Assembly (NCBI GenBank): GCA_027475525.1
Contig: JAMWFC010000049.1
Span: forward strand, 6,246,947 to 6,310,946
Source of the DNA: Macrolepiota albuminosa
Taxonomy: Eukaryota; Basidiomycota; Agaricomycetes; Agaricales; Agaricaceae
DNA length: 64,000 nt
Direction: 5' to 3'
Positions 44,310 through 54,160 of this stretch are shown here, piece by piece. The notes beneath the pieces are model-generated. The model saw nothing but the letters and a program-made list of their open reading frames with translations. It searched no databases and had not been told where the DNA came from. Position 1 is the first letter of the stretch; each line of letters opens with the position of its first letter. Position numbers and translations under genes: made by a program.

Positions 44310-46380
44310 TATTCAAATGGATGTTTGATCCTCAAATGCCCCCAGAATGGAATGAACTGGTGGTGTCCATGTATGTATGGAATGGATCATGCTGGAATGT
44401 CAGATGGAAACATTATTGACAGGTGACTAATGAGAAAGTGTCTCAGCTGAGTGAGATATTGTTTGATGGAATATCAGTCACAGCAAAGAAGCAGCAGCAA
44501 CAGCTCCTGGCTCAGTTGCATACTCCAGATAAGAGTGAATTGAGGATTGCAGCCCTCAAAGAAAGATATGTATGGCCAAGGTCAAAAGAAGAAGTGGCAT
44601 TGGCATTCCATAGACTGAAGCAAGATACAAGAAAGAGTAAGTCAGATAGGCTGACACTGGAAGACATTTCTCTCCTGCAATGGCAGTGGCAGGAGGAATT
44701 TGCTGATATCCTCAATGGTACCAAGGAGGAACTGCCTCCTTGGCAGAAAGTAAATCATGAAATCAACCTTATTGATGAGAACAAGGTGTACTGGTGCCAC
44801 CTTCCTCATTGTCCAATGGCACTGCAGCAGCAGCTCCAAGACAAGACTAACCAGTACCTAAAAGCCCAGTGATGGAAGGCTAGACCAGCTTCTCAGGCAG
44901 CACCCCTATTGTGTATTCTGAAGAAAGATAGGATTCTGAAGACAGTGTTGGATGCATGCCAACACAATAATAATACAGTAAAAGATGTAACCCCCCCTAC
45001 TAGACCAGGAAGTGATCCAGGAAGATGTGTCATGCACAAAGTTCAGATCAAAGATTGACCTGACAGATGCATATGAGCAAGTGCAGATCCAAAAGAGTGA
45101 TGTGCAGAAAATTGTATTTTTGTTAATCACAGGAACATACATTAGTAATATCATGCCAATTGAAGAATGCAATGCTCCAGCAATGTTTCAGAGGTTAATG
45201 ACCTCTATATTCCAAGATGTAATTGGCCAATTTGTGCACATATACCTAGACAATATATTCATCTATTCAGACATGATTGAGGATTATGAGCAGCACCTGC
45301 AAGTAATTTTCAAATGTTTGAGTACAAATCTGCTGTACCTCAAATAGAAAAAGTATGAGCTTTACTCCAAGGCAATTGATTGCCTAGGACATAAGATTGA
45401 CAGTCAGGAGATCTACCCTGACAAGAACAAGCTAGATTGTATATGTGAGTGGAGAGTGCCATGAATGTATAATGAATGTTCAGAGATTTGTGGGTCTAGT
45501 GAATTATATAGGCAATTGACAGTCTATATGGGGCCTCTAATGTCAATCACACAGAATGGGGCACTGTTCATATGGTGGCCTATTCACCAGCAATGTTTCA
45601 AAATGATTAAATAGATCTGCTTGAAAATTCCAGTCATTTGCCTCATAGACCTGAGGTCAGCTGAGCCTATATGGCTCATATGTGACACCTCAAAAACAGG
45701 AGTTGGAGTGATGTATGGTCAAGGTCACACCTGGCAAAAATGTAGACCTGCAGGCTTTATGTCAAAAAAGTTTACATCAGCACAGCAGAATTTTGCTGTG
45801 CATGAACTTGAAATGCTGCTCAAGTAGGTTGAGGCAATGGTATTGGTGGCCTCAAATGCATATCAAGGTTACAAAGTTCTGTCAGACATGCATAGCATGT
45901 CAGAGGGCCAAGACTAGTGACCAAAAGCTAGCAGGGAAATTGCATTCCTTACTTATCCTAGTTAAGCCCTGGGACTCTATTAGAATGAATTTTATTGAGT
46001 CATTTCCAGAGTTGAAAGAGTTTAACCACCTCTGGGTGGTGATCTTGATGAGCATAGTGCACCTGATCCCAGTGCACACAACCATTGAAGGCATCTGAGC
46101 TATTCTGGGTTTACCTCAGAGACATTGTGAAGCTCCATGGTCTGCCCAGTTTGATTGTAAGTAATAGAGACTTGAAGTTCACATCACAGTGGTGGCATGA
46201 GTTATACAAGCTGCTTGGGGTAAAGTTACTTATGTTAATGTTGTTCCATCCTCAAACAGATAGGCAGACCAAATGAGCCAACTGCAGCATGGCTCAGATA
46301 TTCTGAATAGTGGTTAGGCCTGACAAATGAGATTGAGTGGACAAAATACTGCTGACTGAGTTCACAATTGATGCTAATGT
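44310..46380 (+). pseudogene. Relict pol of an element 2 relative, nearly CpG-free
   Basis: Same order as element 2: protease-RT linker (matches 10740-10640), WQWQEEFADILNGTKEELPPW, RT (SKIDLTDAYEQV, NAPAMFQRLM, YLDNIFIYSD with the second catalytic Asp now Asn), RNase H start (PIWLICDTSKTGVGVMYG), then a deletion into the integrase zinc region (YWWPQMHIKVTKFC ... CIACQRAK), and the core (SNRDLKFTSQWW). Many stops. I saw practically no CpG in two kilobases. Both sides are bounded by LTR ends of the element 3 family. Confidence 0.85.
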
Positions 46381-47290
46381 TGATGATGCCCAAAAGTAGA
46401 TCAATAGCAGATATGGTTTATGGCTACTGACCTGTAAGCATTGAGCATGCTAAGTGTTTTGAGGGAGTCCCAAGCAGGTCCCAGAGAACAAGTCAGAAAA
46501 GCTGTTATAAAGTTGGCAAGGAGGTGTCGGTAAGGGTATGTGCTAAGTGTAGGGTGCCTAAGCAACTAAGTTAATTTGGCATGAGTGCAGCAAGAGAGGT
46601 GGTAAGAGGACAAAAGGCTTAGCAATGACTAAGCTGCTAGGTGCCTGCTGTAGGTGTGAGGCATGTAAGTTCCATGAGCATAACTGCAGCAAGCAGGCTA
46701 AGAGTGTTCAGACAATTAGTGACCAAGAACTTAGTCAGCTCCAAAAGAAATCTGAATTGTAGAGTGAACTGAGTGCAGTAGATGGGGTACTCTGTTCTGT
46801 TTTTCAACTATTGACAAGTGGTAAGTATTTATAGTAAGTTGAAGTTCCCCATTGCCAAGGCAAGGTAGAATGGTAAGAATGTAAGTAAAGGCCGAGAATT
46901 AAACTAAATAAAAGAAAATTATGAGCTGGCTGTCCATTCTGCCTGTCTCAAGGTTACCATGTGCTATCAATGTGCTGTGGTGAAACACCAGGCCAGCTGT
47001 CACAAGTTGTTGCATTATTCCTAATTTGTTAGTGCTGTCACTTGCCAGCTGGGCCACGTGCTAATTAATTAGTGCCACCTGTCATGGCTTACCAGTAGTG
47101 TGATGTTAGCTGTCATTTCAGCTGCCACCAGCACTATCACTGATCAATCTTGATGGTTGCCATGCATGTCTGTGGAAATGGCCTAGAAAGGATAAATCAC
47201 ATGTGCCAAGTTCAGCATGAGTGCAGCAAGATATCTGGAACTGATGCCAAGCCTGCCATTGATGCACCTAGCCTGTGTAAGGTCCTATCA
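46381..47290 (-). repeat. Relict LTR, element 3 family
   Basis: Begins tgatgatgcccaaaag and ends ggtcctatca, matching both ends of the intact 950-bp LTR; 910 bp. It carries an extra segment (about 46405-46450) also seen in the other relicts but not in element 3, so it belongs to a sister subfamily. It sits in integrase coding sequence of the relict pol (LTEFTIDANV), so it is a later insertion. CpG is strongly depleted. Confidence 0.85.
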
Positions 47291-47560
47291 ATGTGTCAGA
47301 AACTACTATATATGCACTATTTGAACTCAATAGAGAGTACATGCCATCAATGATAAGGGAGCTAAGGAGCATAGACATAGTGATTGAAGAAATAAAATAG
47401 AAATAGAATGCAGACTTCAGGAGGGTGATGTGGTTAAGCTGGGGTGGCCTAGATGGAATCCAGAAGTACTTAGTTGCTTTGACAAATCTGAAGAGATGGG
47501 TGAAGACAGCAGGAAATGACAGCAGGAAGGATAAGACTCAGCTCATCTCTTTAGTGGGTG
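47291..47560. other. Short unassigned stretch
   Basis: AT-rich, no ORF of note; probably decayed TE sequence. Confidence 0.3.
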
Positions 47561-48002
47561 AATGAGATGAAGAAAGTGCCCATGTCAGTACTGCAGGCAC
47601 TCAAAGAGAAAGTATCAGACAGATTCTACAGTAAGCAAAGACATGCAGGGGACTTGGCTTTCCAGATATGAAAGAGGTGCTGATTCAGCAGGAGATGGCT
47701 GATCTTTAACTGAGTCAGGATGGCTGACTTCTGACAGCTGTAGTCACAGATAAGGTGGAGGTAGTTCTTCAAAGGTAGTGTCTTATTGAGGTGCCTTGTG
47801 GCCCTGTACCATGGCAACTTCTTCCACCTACATTTTTATAGGACCTGTAGGGTAGTGAGGTCAGCTTGGCATATAGCAGCTATGCTAAGCGGAAGTGCAT
47901 TAGTCCTGAGGTAGGCAGGCAGAAGTTGAGCATCACTTGACGGCCTCTTTTGCTAGGGTATCTGCACACTCATTGAGGGCAAAGTTATACTTGTTCTGAA
48001 CT
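47561..48002 (-). pseudogene. Relict LINE C-terminus (RNase H end and zinc tail)
   Basis: On the minus strand: NKYNFALNECADTLAKEAVK (end of RNase H, like NE-x-A-D-x-L-A-K-E), then, after a gap, ILTQLKISHLLLNQHLFHIW and SPACLC, followed by VESV-YFLFECLQY, matching the zinc-tail layout of fungal LINEs (TQLRTGHxPLNxHL ... SPxCxxC ... HFLFECP). Decayed by stops and CpG loss. It truncates the following LTR by about 85 bp. Confidence 0.6.
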
Positions 48003-48397
48003 TGGCACATGTGATTTATTCTTTCTAGGCCAGTTCCAATGGCCACACATGGCAATCATCAAAATCAGTCAGGGATAGTGCTGACAGCAGCTGGAATGAC
48101 AGCTGGCATCACATTGGCAGTAAGCCTTGACAGGTGGCACTAATTAATCAGCATGTGGCACAACTAGCCAATGACAGTGCTTATGAATTAAAGATGATGC
48201 AATTACTCATGATGAATGGCCTGGCATTTCACCTTGGTGCATGATAGTGCTTGGTGACTTTGAGATAGTCAGAATAGACAGCCAGCTCATAATTTCCTTT
48301 TATTTAGTTTAATTTATTGTGTTTACTTACATTCTTACTGTTTCACCCTGCTTTAGTGATGCCTAGTTGCTTGGCAATAGGGACCTTAGTTTTATTA
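48003..48397 (+). repeat. Relict 5' LTR, first part (element 3 family)
   Basis: On the plus strand this is the sense LTR lacking its first ~85 bp. Its complement matches 46840-47210 (for example aattatgagctggctgtc and taattagtgccacctgtca). The rest of the same LTR continues at 51676 after two inserted elements. Confidence 0.85.
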
Positions 48398-48733
48398 TCT
48401 CTATATAATGCGACAACCGTTTCGTGAGAACTATTTGATTAGTAAGGCTGACCAAGGCTGACCAAGAACCTTCCTTTTAGGGTAAACGACTGCTCATTTT
48501 TCGTATTGGAGTCTCAATTTTTGTACTTAGAGTATAAAAAGTAAAAAATATATATGTAAACTTCAATATTAATAAATTGCTATGTTTGGAAACATTTTTC
48601 GAAGGTGTCCGGATGAGAAAAGGCCAAACGCGATTTAGTGGACACCACTTTTCACGCCTCGCGTGCTCTTTGACCACACATGACCAAACAAACTCGAAAT
48701 TCACCATTGTAGTAAGAAGACACTACAAACAAA

Positions 48734-49107
48734 GTAAGTGTCAATTTGTTGATTGATTGATCAATGTTTACAAACATTGAATTCAGCTTATTTGACACTA
48801 CAAACAAAGTTACAACAAAGTAAGTATTGGCTTATTTATTATTGATCAATTAATAAACATTCAATTCAGCTACAAACAATTCCGAAATCGTTACAACAAA
48901 GTAAGTATTGGTTTGTTTATTATTGATCAATGCTAATTCAGCTTATTTGACACTACAAACAAATCCGAAATCATTACAACAAAGTAAGTGTTGGTTTATT
49001 TATTATTGATCAATGCTAATACATATTCAATTCAGCTTATTTGACACTACAAACAGTTAGTATTAGTTCATTTATTATTGATCAATGCTAATAAATATTG
49101 AATTCAG
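48734..49107 (+). repeat. Five tandem intron-like units
   Basis: Unit of about 80-95 bp: mini-exon (cttatttgacactacaaac, often then attacaacaaa), donor gtaagt, ttattgatcaatgctaat branch region, acceptor attcag. Intron-like parts: 48734-48786, 48820-48869, 48901-48941, 48984-49035, 49056-49107 (donor gttagt). They lie directly upstream of the gene below and would be spliced from its 5' leader. Confidence 0.75.
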
Positions 49108-49161
49108 CTTATTAGTCAAAGCTTGACAACATTTAGCTATTGATATACTAGATATATCATC

Positions 49162-49785
49162 ATGTAAGTAACTTTTAAAGAGTTTGAGCTATTGAAATGC
49201 TTAAAAAATCAATAATTTAGGCAATCTTCAACTACTCATTCTCAACCCAGTACTCCTGAAGGTCAAAGACAGCAGGCTAGGATTGAAAGCAGGCTTCAAC
49301 AGTTGCAAATGACTGATCCTGATGATCGTCGTGCACATAGAAGTAGAAGATCTACTTCAGTGGTTATACCACTTCATTTTGGAACTGGGGATATGGGAAT
49401 TGGGAATATACAAACTGGGGGAATACAAACTGGAGGAATGCAATCTGGGAGAATGCAAACTGGAGGTATACAAACTGGGGGAATACAAACTGGGGGAATA
49501 CAAACTAGGGGTATACAAACTGGAGGCAGAGAGTCTGGAGATATGCTTATTGCTCAGGATCCATTTGCTATTGTCATTCCTCAAACTCATTTGCCTGAAG
49601 GATGGGATGCACCTTTGCAGAATCCTGTACCTAGAATGGTGCCACCTCTACCTGTTTCTACATCCAGAAGAAACAATAGGCCTAGAATGGTACCACTTCC
49701 ACCTGCTCTACCTCTTCCTATACATAGAAGAGACAACCAGCCTACTATTGCTCCACTTCCTGTGGACATTCCTGAAACTGTTTAG
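49162..49785 (+). CDS. Small repeat-containing protein, start codon split by an intron
   Basis: Model: AT at 49162-49163, intron 49164-49220 (gtaagt ... tttag), then 49221-49785; 188 aa starting MQSSTTHSQPSTPEGQRQQ. N-terminus Gln/Ser-rich and basic (DDRRAHRSRRSTS), middle a 5-residue repeat GGIQT (15-bp unit, 49385-49520), C-terminus Pro/Arg-rich with a duplicated RRxNxRPRMVPLP segment. No domain recognised; probably disordered. The only ATG in this frame downstream is at 49309, so an unspliced start there would shorten it. Carried by Helitron-like element A, possibly a captured gene. Confidence 0.45.
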
Positions 49786-50080
49786 CATCTAACTTGATAC
49801 TGTACATATAACTTGGAATTGTAGCATTATTTCTTGGGTTTACAAATGTGAGTGTGATTGTTAATTACTTACTTATTACTAACTTTTATATTTTAGCATC
49901 TAACTTGATATTTGTTGATACTGTACTAATAGAATATATATAACTTGGAATTGTAGCATCATTTCTTGATAAATGTGAAACTCTCTATTTGTTAACAACT
50001 TATGCTGGAATCAGTAAGACATAATGAAAGTAAGATTATGATAGAAGCTGAGTTACTAAGATACATATTTGGAACCCCTA
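49786..50080. other. 3' flank of the small gene
   Basis: AT-rich; the sentence-like words acttggaattgtagcat and agcatctaacttgat each occur twice (about 49787-49830 and 49895-49965), so a ~110-bp segment is imperfectly duplicated. Confidence 0.5.
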
Positions 50081-50302
50081 ACCGAACGAAGTGAGGTTGG
50101 GGTGGAGACTGAATTACTTATATACATACTTGGAGCCCTAACCGAACGAAGTGAGGTTGGGGTGGAGGCTAAGTTACTTATACATACTTGGAGCCCTAAC
50201 CGAACGAAGTGAGGTTGGGGTGGAGGCTTAGTTGGGGGGGGTTTGGGGGCGAAGCCCCCAACGAGCTACGAAATTCGTGCCGAAGGCACGAATCGTAGCT
50301 CG
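50081..50302 (+). repeat. Hairpin repeats at the 3' end of element A
   Basis: Three copies of a unit with taaccgaacgaagtgaggttggggtggaggc-type sequence (starts near 50088, 50142 and 50196), followed by hairpins ttgggggc-gaa-gcccccaa and a long one (about 50262-50300) with core cgtgcc-gaa-ggcacg. Confidence 0.85.
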
Positions 50303-51312
50303 TCTATATATTATGAGACGACCCGTGTGAACTTCACCCTTTTTTGGCACTGCTGACCTAAGATTTGTCAGAATATCAAAATCTTAGCTAATCTTTGTCA
50401 GCAGCTTATCAAATAAGCTGACTTTGAATTTGTGGCTGTGCACATCAGATTTTTGGCTCTTTCCATTATTTAGTATCAATTTGCATGATACACATGTTCT
50501 GCAATCATTTTTGTTTTTTTGTTGGTTCCTCTCTTTATCACTGGGTGCAGGAATGATATTTTTTGCCAAAACAATGTAAAAATACAGTGAAAATAATGCA
50601 ATTAAGTTCAGATTTTTATTTAAATCTTTCTGTCAAAATTATTAAAAAAATATTGTAATTAGATTTTGAATGACACTTGATCTAATGCTCTCAAAGGTAT
50701 TGGAGGGACTATATTGGTCATTTTTAAGCCTAAGAACCAGAACTAGCTTCCTGTGGCAATTTTTTTTATTTTTCTAAGTTCAGTTAAAATGTTTTTTAAC
50801 AAAACTATTCAAATCAAATTCTGAAATTAATTGGATTACAAAAGAATGTCATTCTCTGCACCCAATGTATGTATGTCCTGAGCATATTTTATTGAAGATT
50901 CATATAGTGCAAAGTTAATAAATTAATGTTTTATATATTAAACAATGTAATGTTAATATTTGAATGAGTTGAAGTCAAATTTGAGCTCAATTTCTTGCAC
51001 CGAAAAAAGTAAGGTTGAGATTGTATTTGAGCTTTTAACTACTCAGAACATAAAATATCAGCAAATTAATAATAGTATTGAAGTTGAATTTAAGACTTGA
51101 GTTAAAAAACAAAAAAGATTGAACAAAGAATTGTCTTTTTAATATGTTTTCCAGTAGATCTTGATAGAAAATACTCAAAAACTTCCAGAAAAATCAATGA
51201 AAAATCAGAAAAAACTTAAAGGCTACTGATACACTGATTTTTTTAAGAGTGATAAATGTTTAAAAAATCTGAAAAATTCAATTCAGCTTACAATAATACT
51301 TTGACAAGTTTG

Positions 51313-51495
51313 TACCGAGGCCTTAACCGAACGAAGTGAGGTTGAGGCCGGGATTGAGCACCGAGTTGGGAAATACCGAGGCCTTAACCGAACGAAGTGA
51401 GGTTGAGGCCGGGATTGAGCACCGAGTTGGGAAATACCGAGGCCTTAACCGAACGAAGTGAGGTTGAGGCCGGGATTGAGCACCGAGTTGGGAAA
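51313..51495 (+). repeat. Three tandem 61-bp repeats
   Basis: Units start near 51313, 51374 and 51435 with taccgaggccttaaccg. Each folds as ggccttaacc / ggttgaggcc around gaacgaagtga. They are nearly identical, so the amplification is recent. Confidence 0.9.
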
Positions 51496-51675
51496 TACAT
51501 ACTTGAAGCCTTAACCAAACGAAGTGAGGTTAAGGTGGAGGCTGAATTACTTATACATACTTGGAGCCCTAACCGAACGAAGTGAGGTTAGGGTGGAGGC
51601 TTAGTTGGGGGGGGTTTGGGGGCGAAGCCCCCAACGAGATGCTAGCTGCGTGCCGAAGGCACGCGGCGCAGCTCG
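51496..51675 (+). repeat. Terminal hairpin cluster of element B
   Basis: Repeats the organisation of 50142-50302: two accgaacgaagtgaggtta hairpins, then ttgggggc-gaa-gcccccaa, then a hairpin with core gcgtgcc-gaa-ggcacgc whose outer stem differs in sequence from element A. Confidence 0.85.
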
Positions 51676-52099
51676 TAAATACTTACTTTTTGCTGATAGT
51701 TACAGCAGAACAGAGTACCCTGTTACACCTCTCAGTTCACCTTATGGTTCATATTTCTTTTGAGCTGACTAAGTTCATAGTTGCCAATTGTCTGAACACT
51801 CTCAGCTTGCTTGTTGCAGTTATGCCTATGGAACTTACACACCTTGCAGCTTAGTTGTTGCTAAGCCTCTAGTTTCCTTACTGCATCTCTTGCTGCACTC
51901 ACACCAAATTCCCCTAGTTTACTTAGGTGCATTATTCTTAACACACTTCCCTTACTGATACCCCTTGCTGACTTCTCAACAAACTTTCTGACTTGTTCTC
52001 TGGGACCTGTGACTCCCTCAACACACTTAGTGTGCCCAATGCTTACTGGTTAGTAGCCATAAACCATATCTGCTACTGACCAATTTTTGAGCATCATCA
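51676..52099 (+). repeat. Relict 5' LTR, second part (element 3 family)
   Basis: Continues 48003-48397. Complement of 46381-46800; ends gcatcatca at 52099, followed by aa and a PBS-like TGGAGCCTACTGTGAGGG (52103-52120) and about 35 further bases of element leader (gcagaattttgccagaaac). The internal part of that element is gone. Confidence 0.85.
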
Positions 52100-52154
52100 A
52101 ATTGGAGCCTACTGTGAGGGACTTTAGAGCAGAATTTTGCCAGAAACTCATCTT

Positions 52155-52822
52155 ACTCATTCTCGCACCATTGTCCAAAATGTATGGGCAGACATGGGTT
52201 TTACACATCACTGATATATTTTCATTGGCCTTCTCACTAGGATGCGCATATAGTCCAATGACTGGGTCATTGATTGGCTTTCGTTTCCTTGGTACAACAC
52301 TCATGTTGTTACTTCTTGCTACAGGATCTTCTTATATAACTTTGATAGCTGGTTTCTCCAGCAGCATGCCTATTGCATGTGGTGCAGGAACAATTGGCAA
52401 TTTGTTTTCAGACTGCGAATAGGCCTTTGCCATGGCTGTCTACACTTTGGGACCTTTGATAGGTACTTTATTTATGTTAATGTTAGGTCTTATCTCCTAA
52501 TACCTAAGCAGGTCCTGTGGTTGGCCCAATTGCTGGTGGCTTCATGTTGGAAACTGTGGAAATCAAATAGGTTTTCCTTGTCATTGCCAGTACGCAAGCC
52601 GTCTTTTTATTGGAACTTTCTCCTCACATCTGTGCACCAGTCTTCTGTGGCATTGGTTCTCTTTTTGGTATCCCTCTACTTAGAGAAATATACGCTCCAG
52701 TTATTTGCATACACAGAGCAAAGTGCTTAGGTGATCCTGAAGCACTTTCCTGAGTACAACACGTTGTAAATGCTCACGACAAAAATTTGCACTTCCTTTG
52801 GGATAATCTATCCAGACCTATT
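52155..52822 (+). pseudogene. MFS drug-transporter pseudogene, 5' part
   Basis: Starts inside the protein: LSKMYGQTWVLHITDIFSLAFSLGCAYSPMTGSLIGFRF, then PIACGAGTIGNLFSDCE, a stop where relatives have Arg (SEAER), AMAVYTLGPLIG, a short intron, GPVVGPIAGGFMLET, and LREIYAPVICIHRAKCL. This is a DHA1-type proton antiporter of 12 membrane helices. The first helices are missing, replaced by the relict gypsy leader. The copia element splits it at 52822. Confidence 0.8.
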
Positions 52823-53094
52823 TGTCAAGGATAATGCCTCGTGACTCTGGATTCACTGTGAAACACCCACATCGTATGTTAAGTCATAATTCATATGTTT
52901 TTCTTTTCTACATACATGTCTTAAAAACTCCATATTGATTACTCATACATGATGTCCTCCTGTCTCATTACTCCACAACTGTATATTATGTCAAGACATA
53001 CCTGGAGATGGATCATCTTATGATCTCCACTCTCCAGATATTTGTAATACTATATTCATACATGAATACATCTGTTTGCCTATATGCTGCATCA
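52823..53094 (+). repeat. Left LTR of the copia element
   Basis: Starts tgtcaaggataatgcc, ends ctgcatca. Aligns with the right LTR along its length apart from the duplicated segment there. Confidence 0.9.
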
Positions 53095-53107
53095 GGTTAT
53101 GGGCTCT
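53095..53107 (+). promoter_or_regulatory. Copia PBS, initiator-tRNA internal type
   Basis: ggttatgggctct follows the LTR directly. It matches, with one mismatch, the complement of the initiator tRNA-Met anticodon stem-loop region, the internal primer used by Drosophila copia and Ty5. Confidence 0.6.
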
Positions 53108-54150
53108 GCTGTTGCATCTGATAATACTTTGGAAACATTGCAGTTCGCAAAGTTTAACAGTACCAACTATCATGTTTGGTCTGATAATATGAAGAATGTG
53201 TTACTGGCCAAATTGTTATAGGGCGTTACTTCAGGACGAGAGACCTGCCCACCTAAACCTCCTACTAAATACTCCGAGTTGTTGACCACTGCCTGTCCTA
53301 AAGGGGATCAGTCACCTCAGACTGTCTTTAAAGAGAATTAGTATGAGTTGTCAACTACTGCCTGTCCTAGAGGGGATCAGTCACCTTAAACTGTTTCTAA
53401 AGAAGGTCAGGAGCCAATGAATGTGATATATTCAAAGGACTATTCAGCATGGGAACATGCCCATGAGAGGTACAAGCACTGGTTAAACAAGGACAATGCC
53501 GTGAGAGGATTAATTCAAAATGCTATCAAATATACTCAACATGAGTCTATTGTTGGCCTTGATACTTCAAAGAAAATCTGGGATCATCTTCATCAACATT
53601 ATGTTGATCAACAGAGTGGGATCAATGTACATTATTACCACCAGTAGTTGTATGGAAAATGATGGGATGGGAATTCCCTCTTGACAGACCATCTCGGTTT
53701 CTACATGAATATATATTGTTGATTTCTCAAAGCTGGTTACTGCATTGATAACAATACTATAATCAATGCCATTCTTTTATTGTTGCCACATTCACCTACC
53801 TGGGAAGTTGTCAAACAGAATTTGCTGTTTTGGGGTGCCTCTTTAATGCTCAAAACTGTCACAACTGAATTATTGACAGTTTTTGACTGCATTACTTTGG
53901 AGGATGCTGCAACCAGCAAGACATTGGCATTTACTGTGAGAACCAAGCCTGAATCGAGTGGGAGTAAATAAAATCCTAAAACCACAAAAAGGAAAATAAA
54001 ACCAAAACATGAGCCTAAACCAGATAATATTTGCCATAATTGTGGTGAGAAGGGACACTGGAGTCCAAAGTGCCCCAAGCCCAAGAAAGCAAAAAATGCA
54101 GGTCAAGCTCGACTTACTGTTTCCACTTGCAATTTCAAATCTCATGAAAT
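53100..54150 (+). pseudogene. Copia gag with zinc knuckle
   Basis: Starts MGSAVASDNTLETLQFAKFN, then WSDNMKNVLLAKLL, an in-frame stop, a 69-bp tandem duplication (53276-53344 and following), AWEHAHERYKHWLNKDNAV ... ALGLDTSKKIWDHL-like helices typical of UBN2/copia Gag, and a CCHC knuckle (CHNCGEKGHWSPKC, near 54030-54072). Interrupted by several stops. Confidence 0.75.
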
Positions 54151-54160
54151 TGGACAAGTC

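Larger units (their letters stand above)
48398..50302 (+). mobile_element. Helitron-like element A (non-autonomous)
   Basis: Splits the relict LTR between A (48397) and T (51676). Starts tctctatataatgcgacaac, ends in a terminal hairpin plus agctcg. No Rep/helicase ORF. 5' TC, A|T target without duplication, and a terminal hairpin are Helitron traits; the final CTCG differs from the canonical CTRR. It carries the gene at 49162-49785. CpG is retained, unlike in the LTR around it. Confidence 0.5.
50303..51675 (+). mobile_element. Helitron-like element B, head-to-tail with A
   Basis: Starts tctatatattatgagacg, like the start of A, immediately after the end of A with no base between. Ends with the same hairpin cluster and cagctcg, followed by T of the LTR. 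The inside (50340-51300) is AT-rich without a supported gene. Non-autonomous. Confidence 0.5.

Noticed and set aside
51313..51495. CRISPR-like array of three repeats
   Set aside because: Repeats are directly adjacent with no unique spacers, and the genome is eukaryotic; it is a tandem repeat.
48398..51675. Canonical Helitron call
   Set aside because: The 3' end CTCG does not fit CTRR and no Rep/helicase is present, so only Helitron-like is claimed.
51397..51854. Small ORFs over the hairpin repeats and relict LTR
   Set aside because: They arise from the 61-bp repeats and from LTR sequence, and cross element boundaries.
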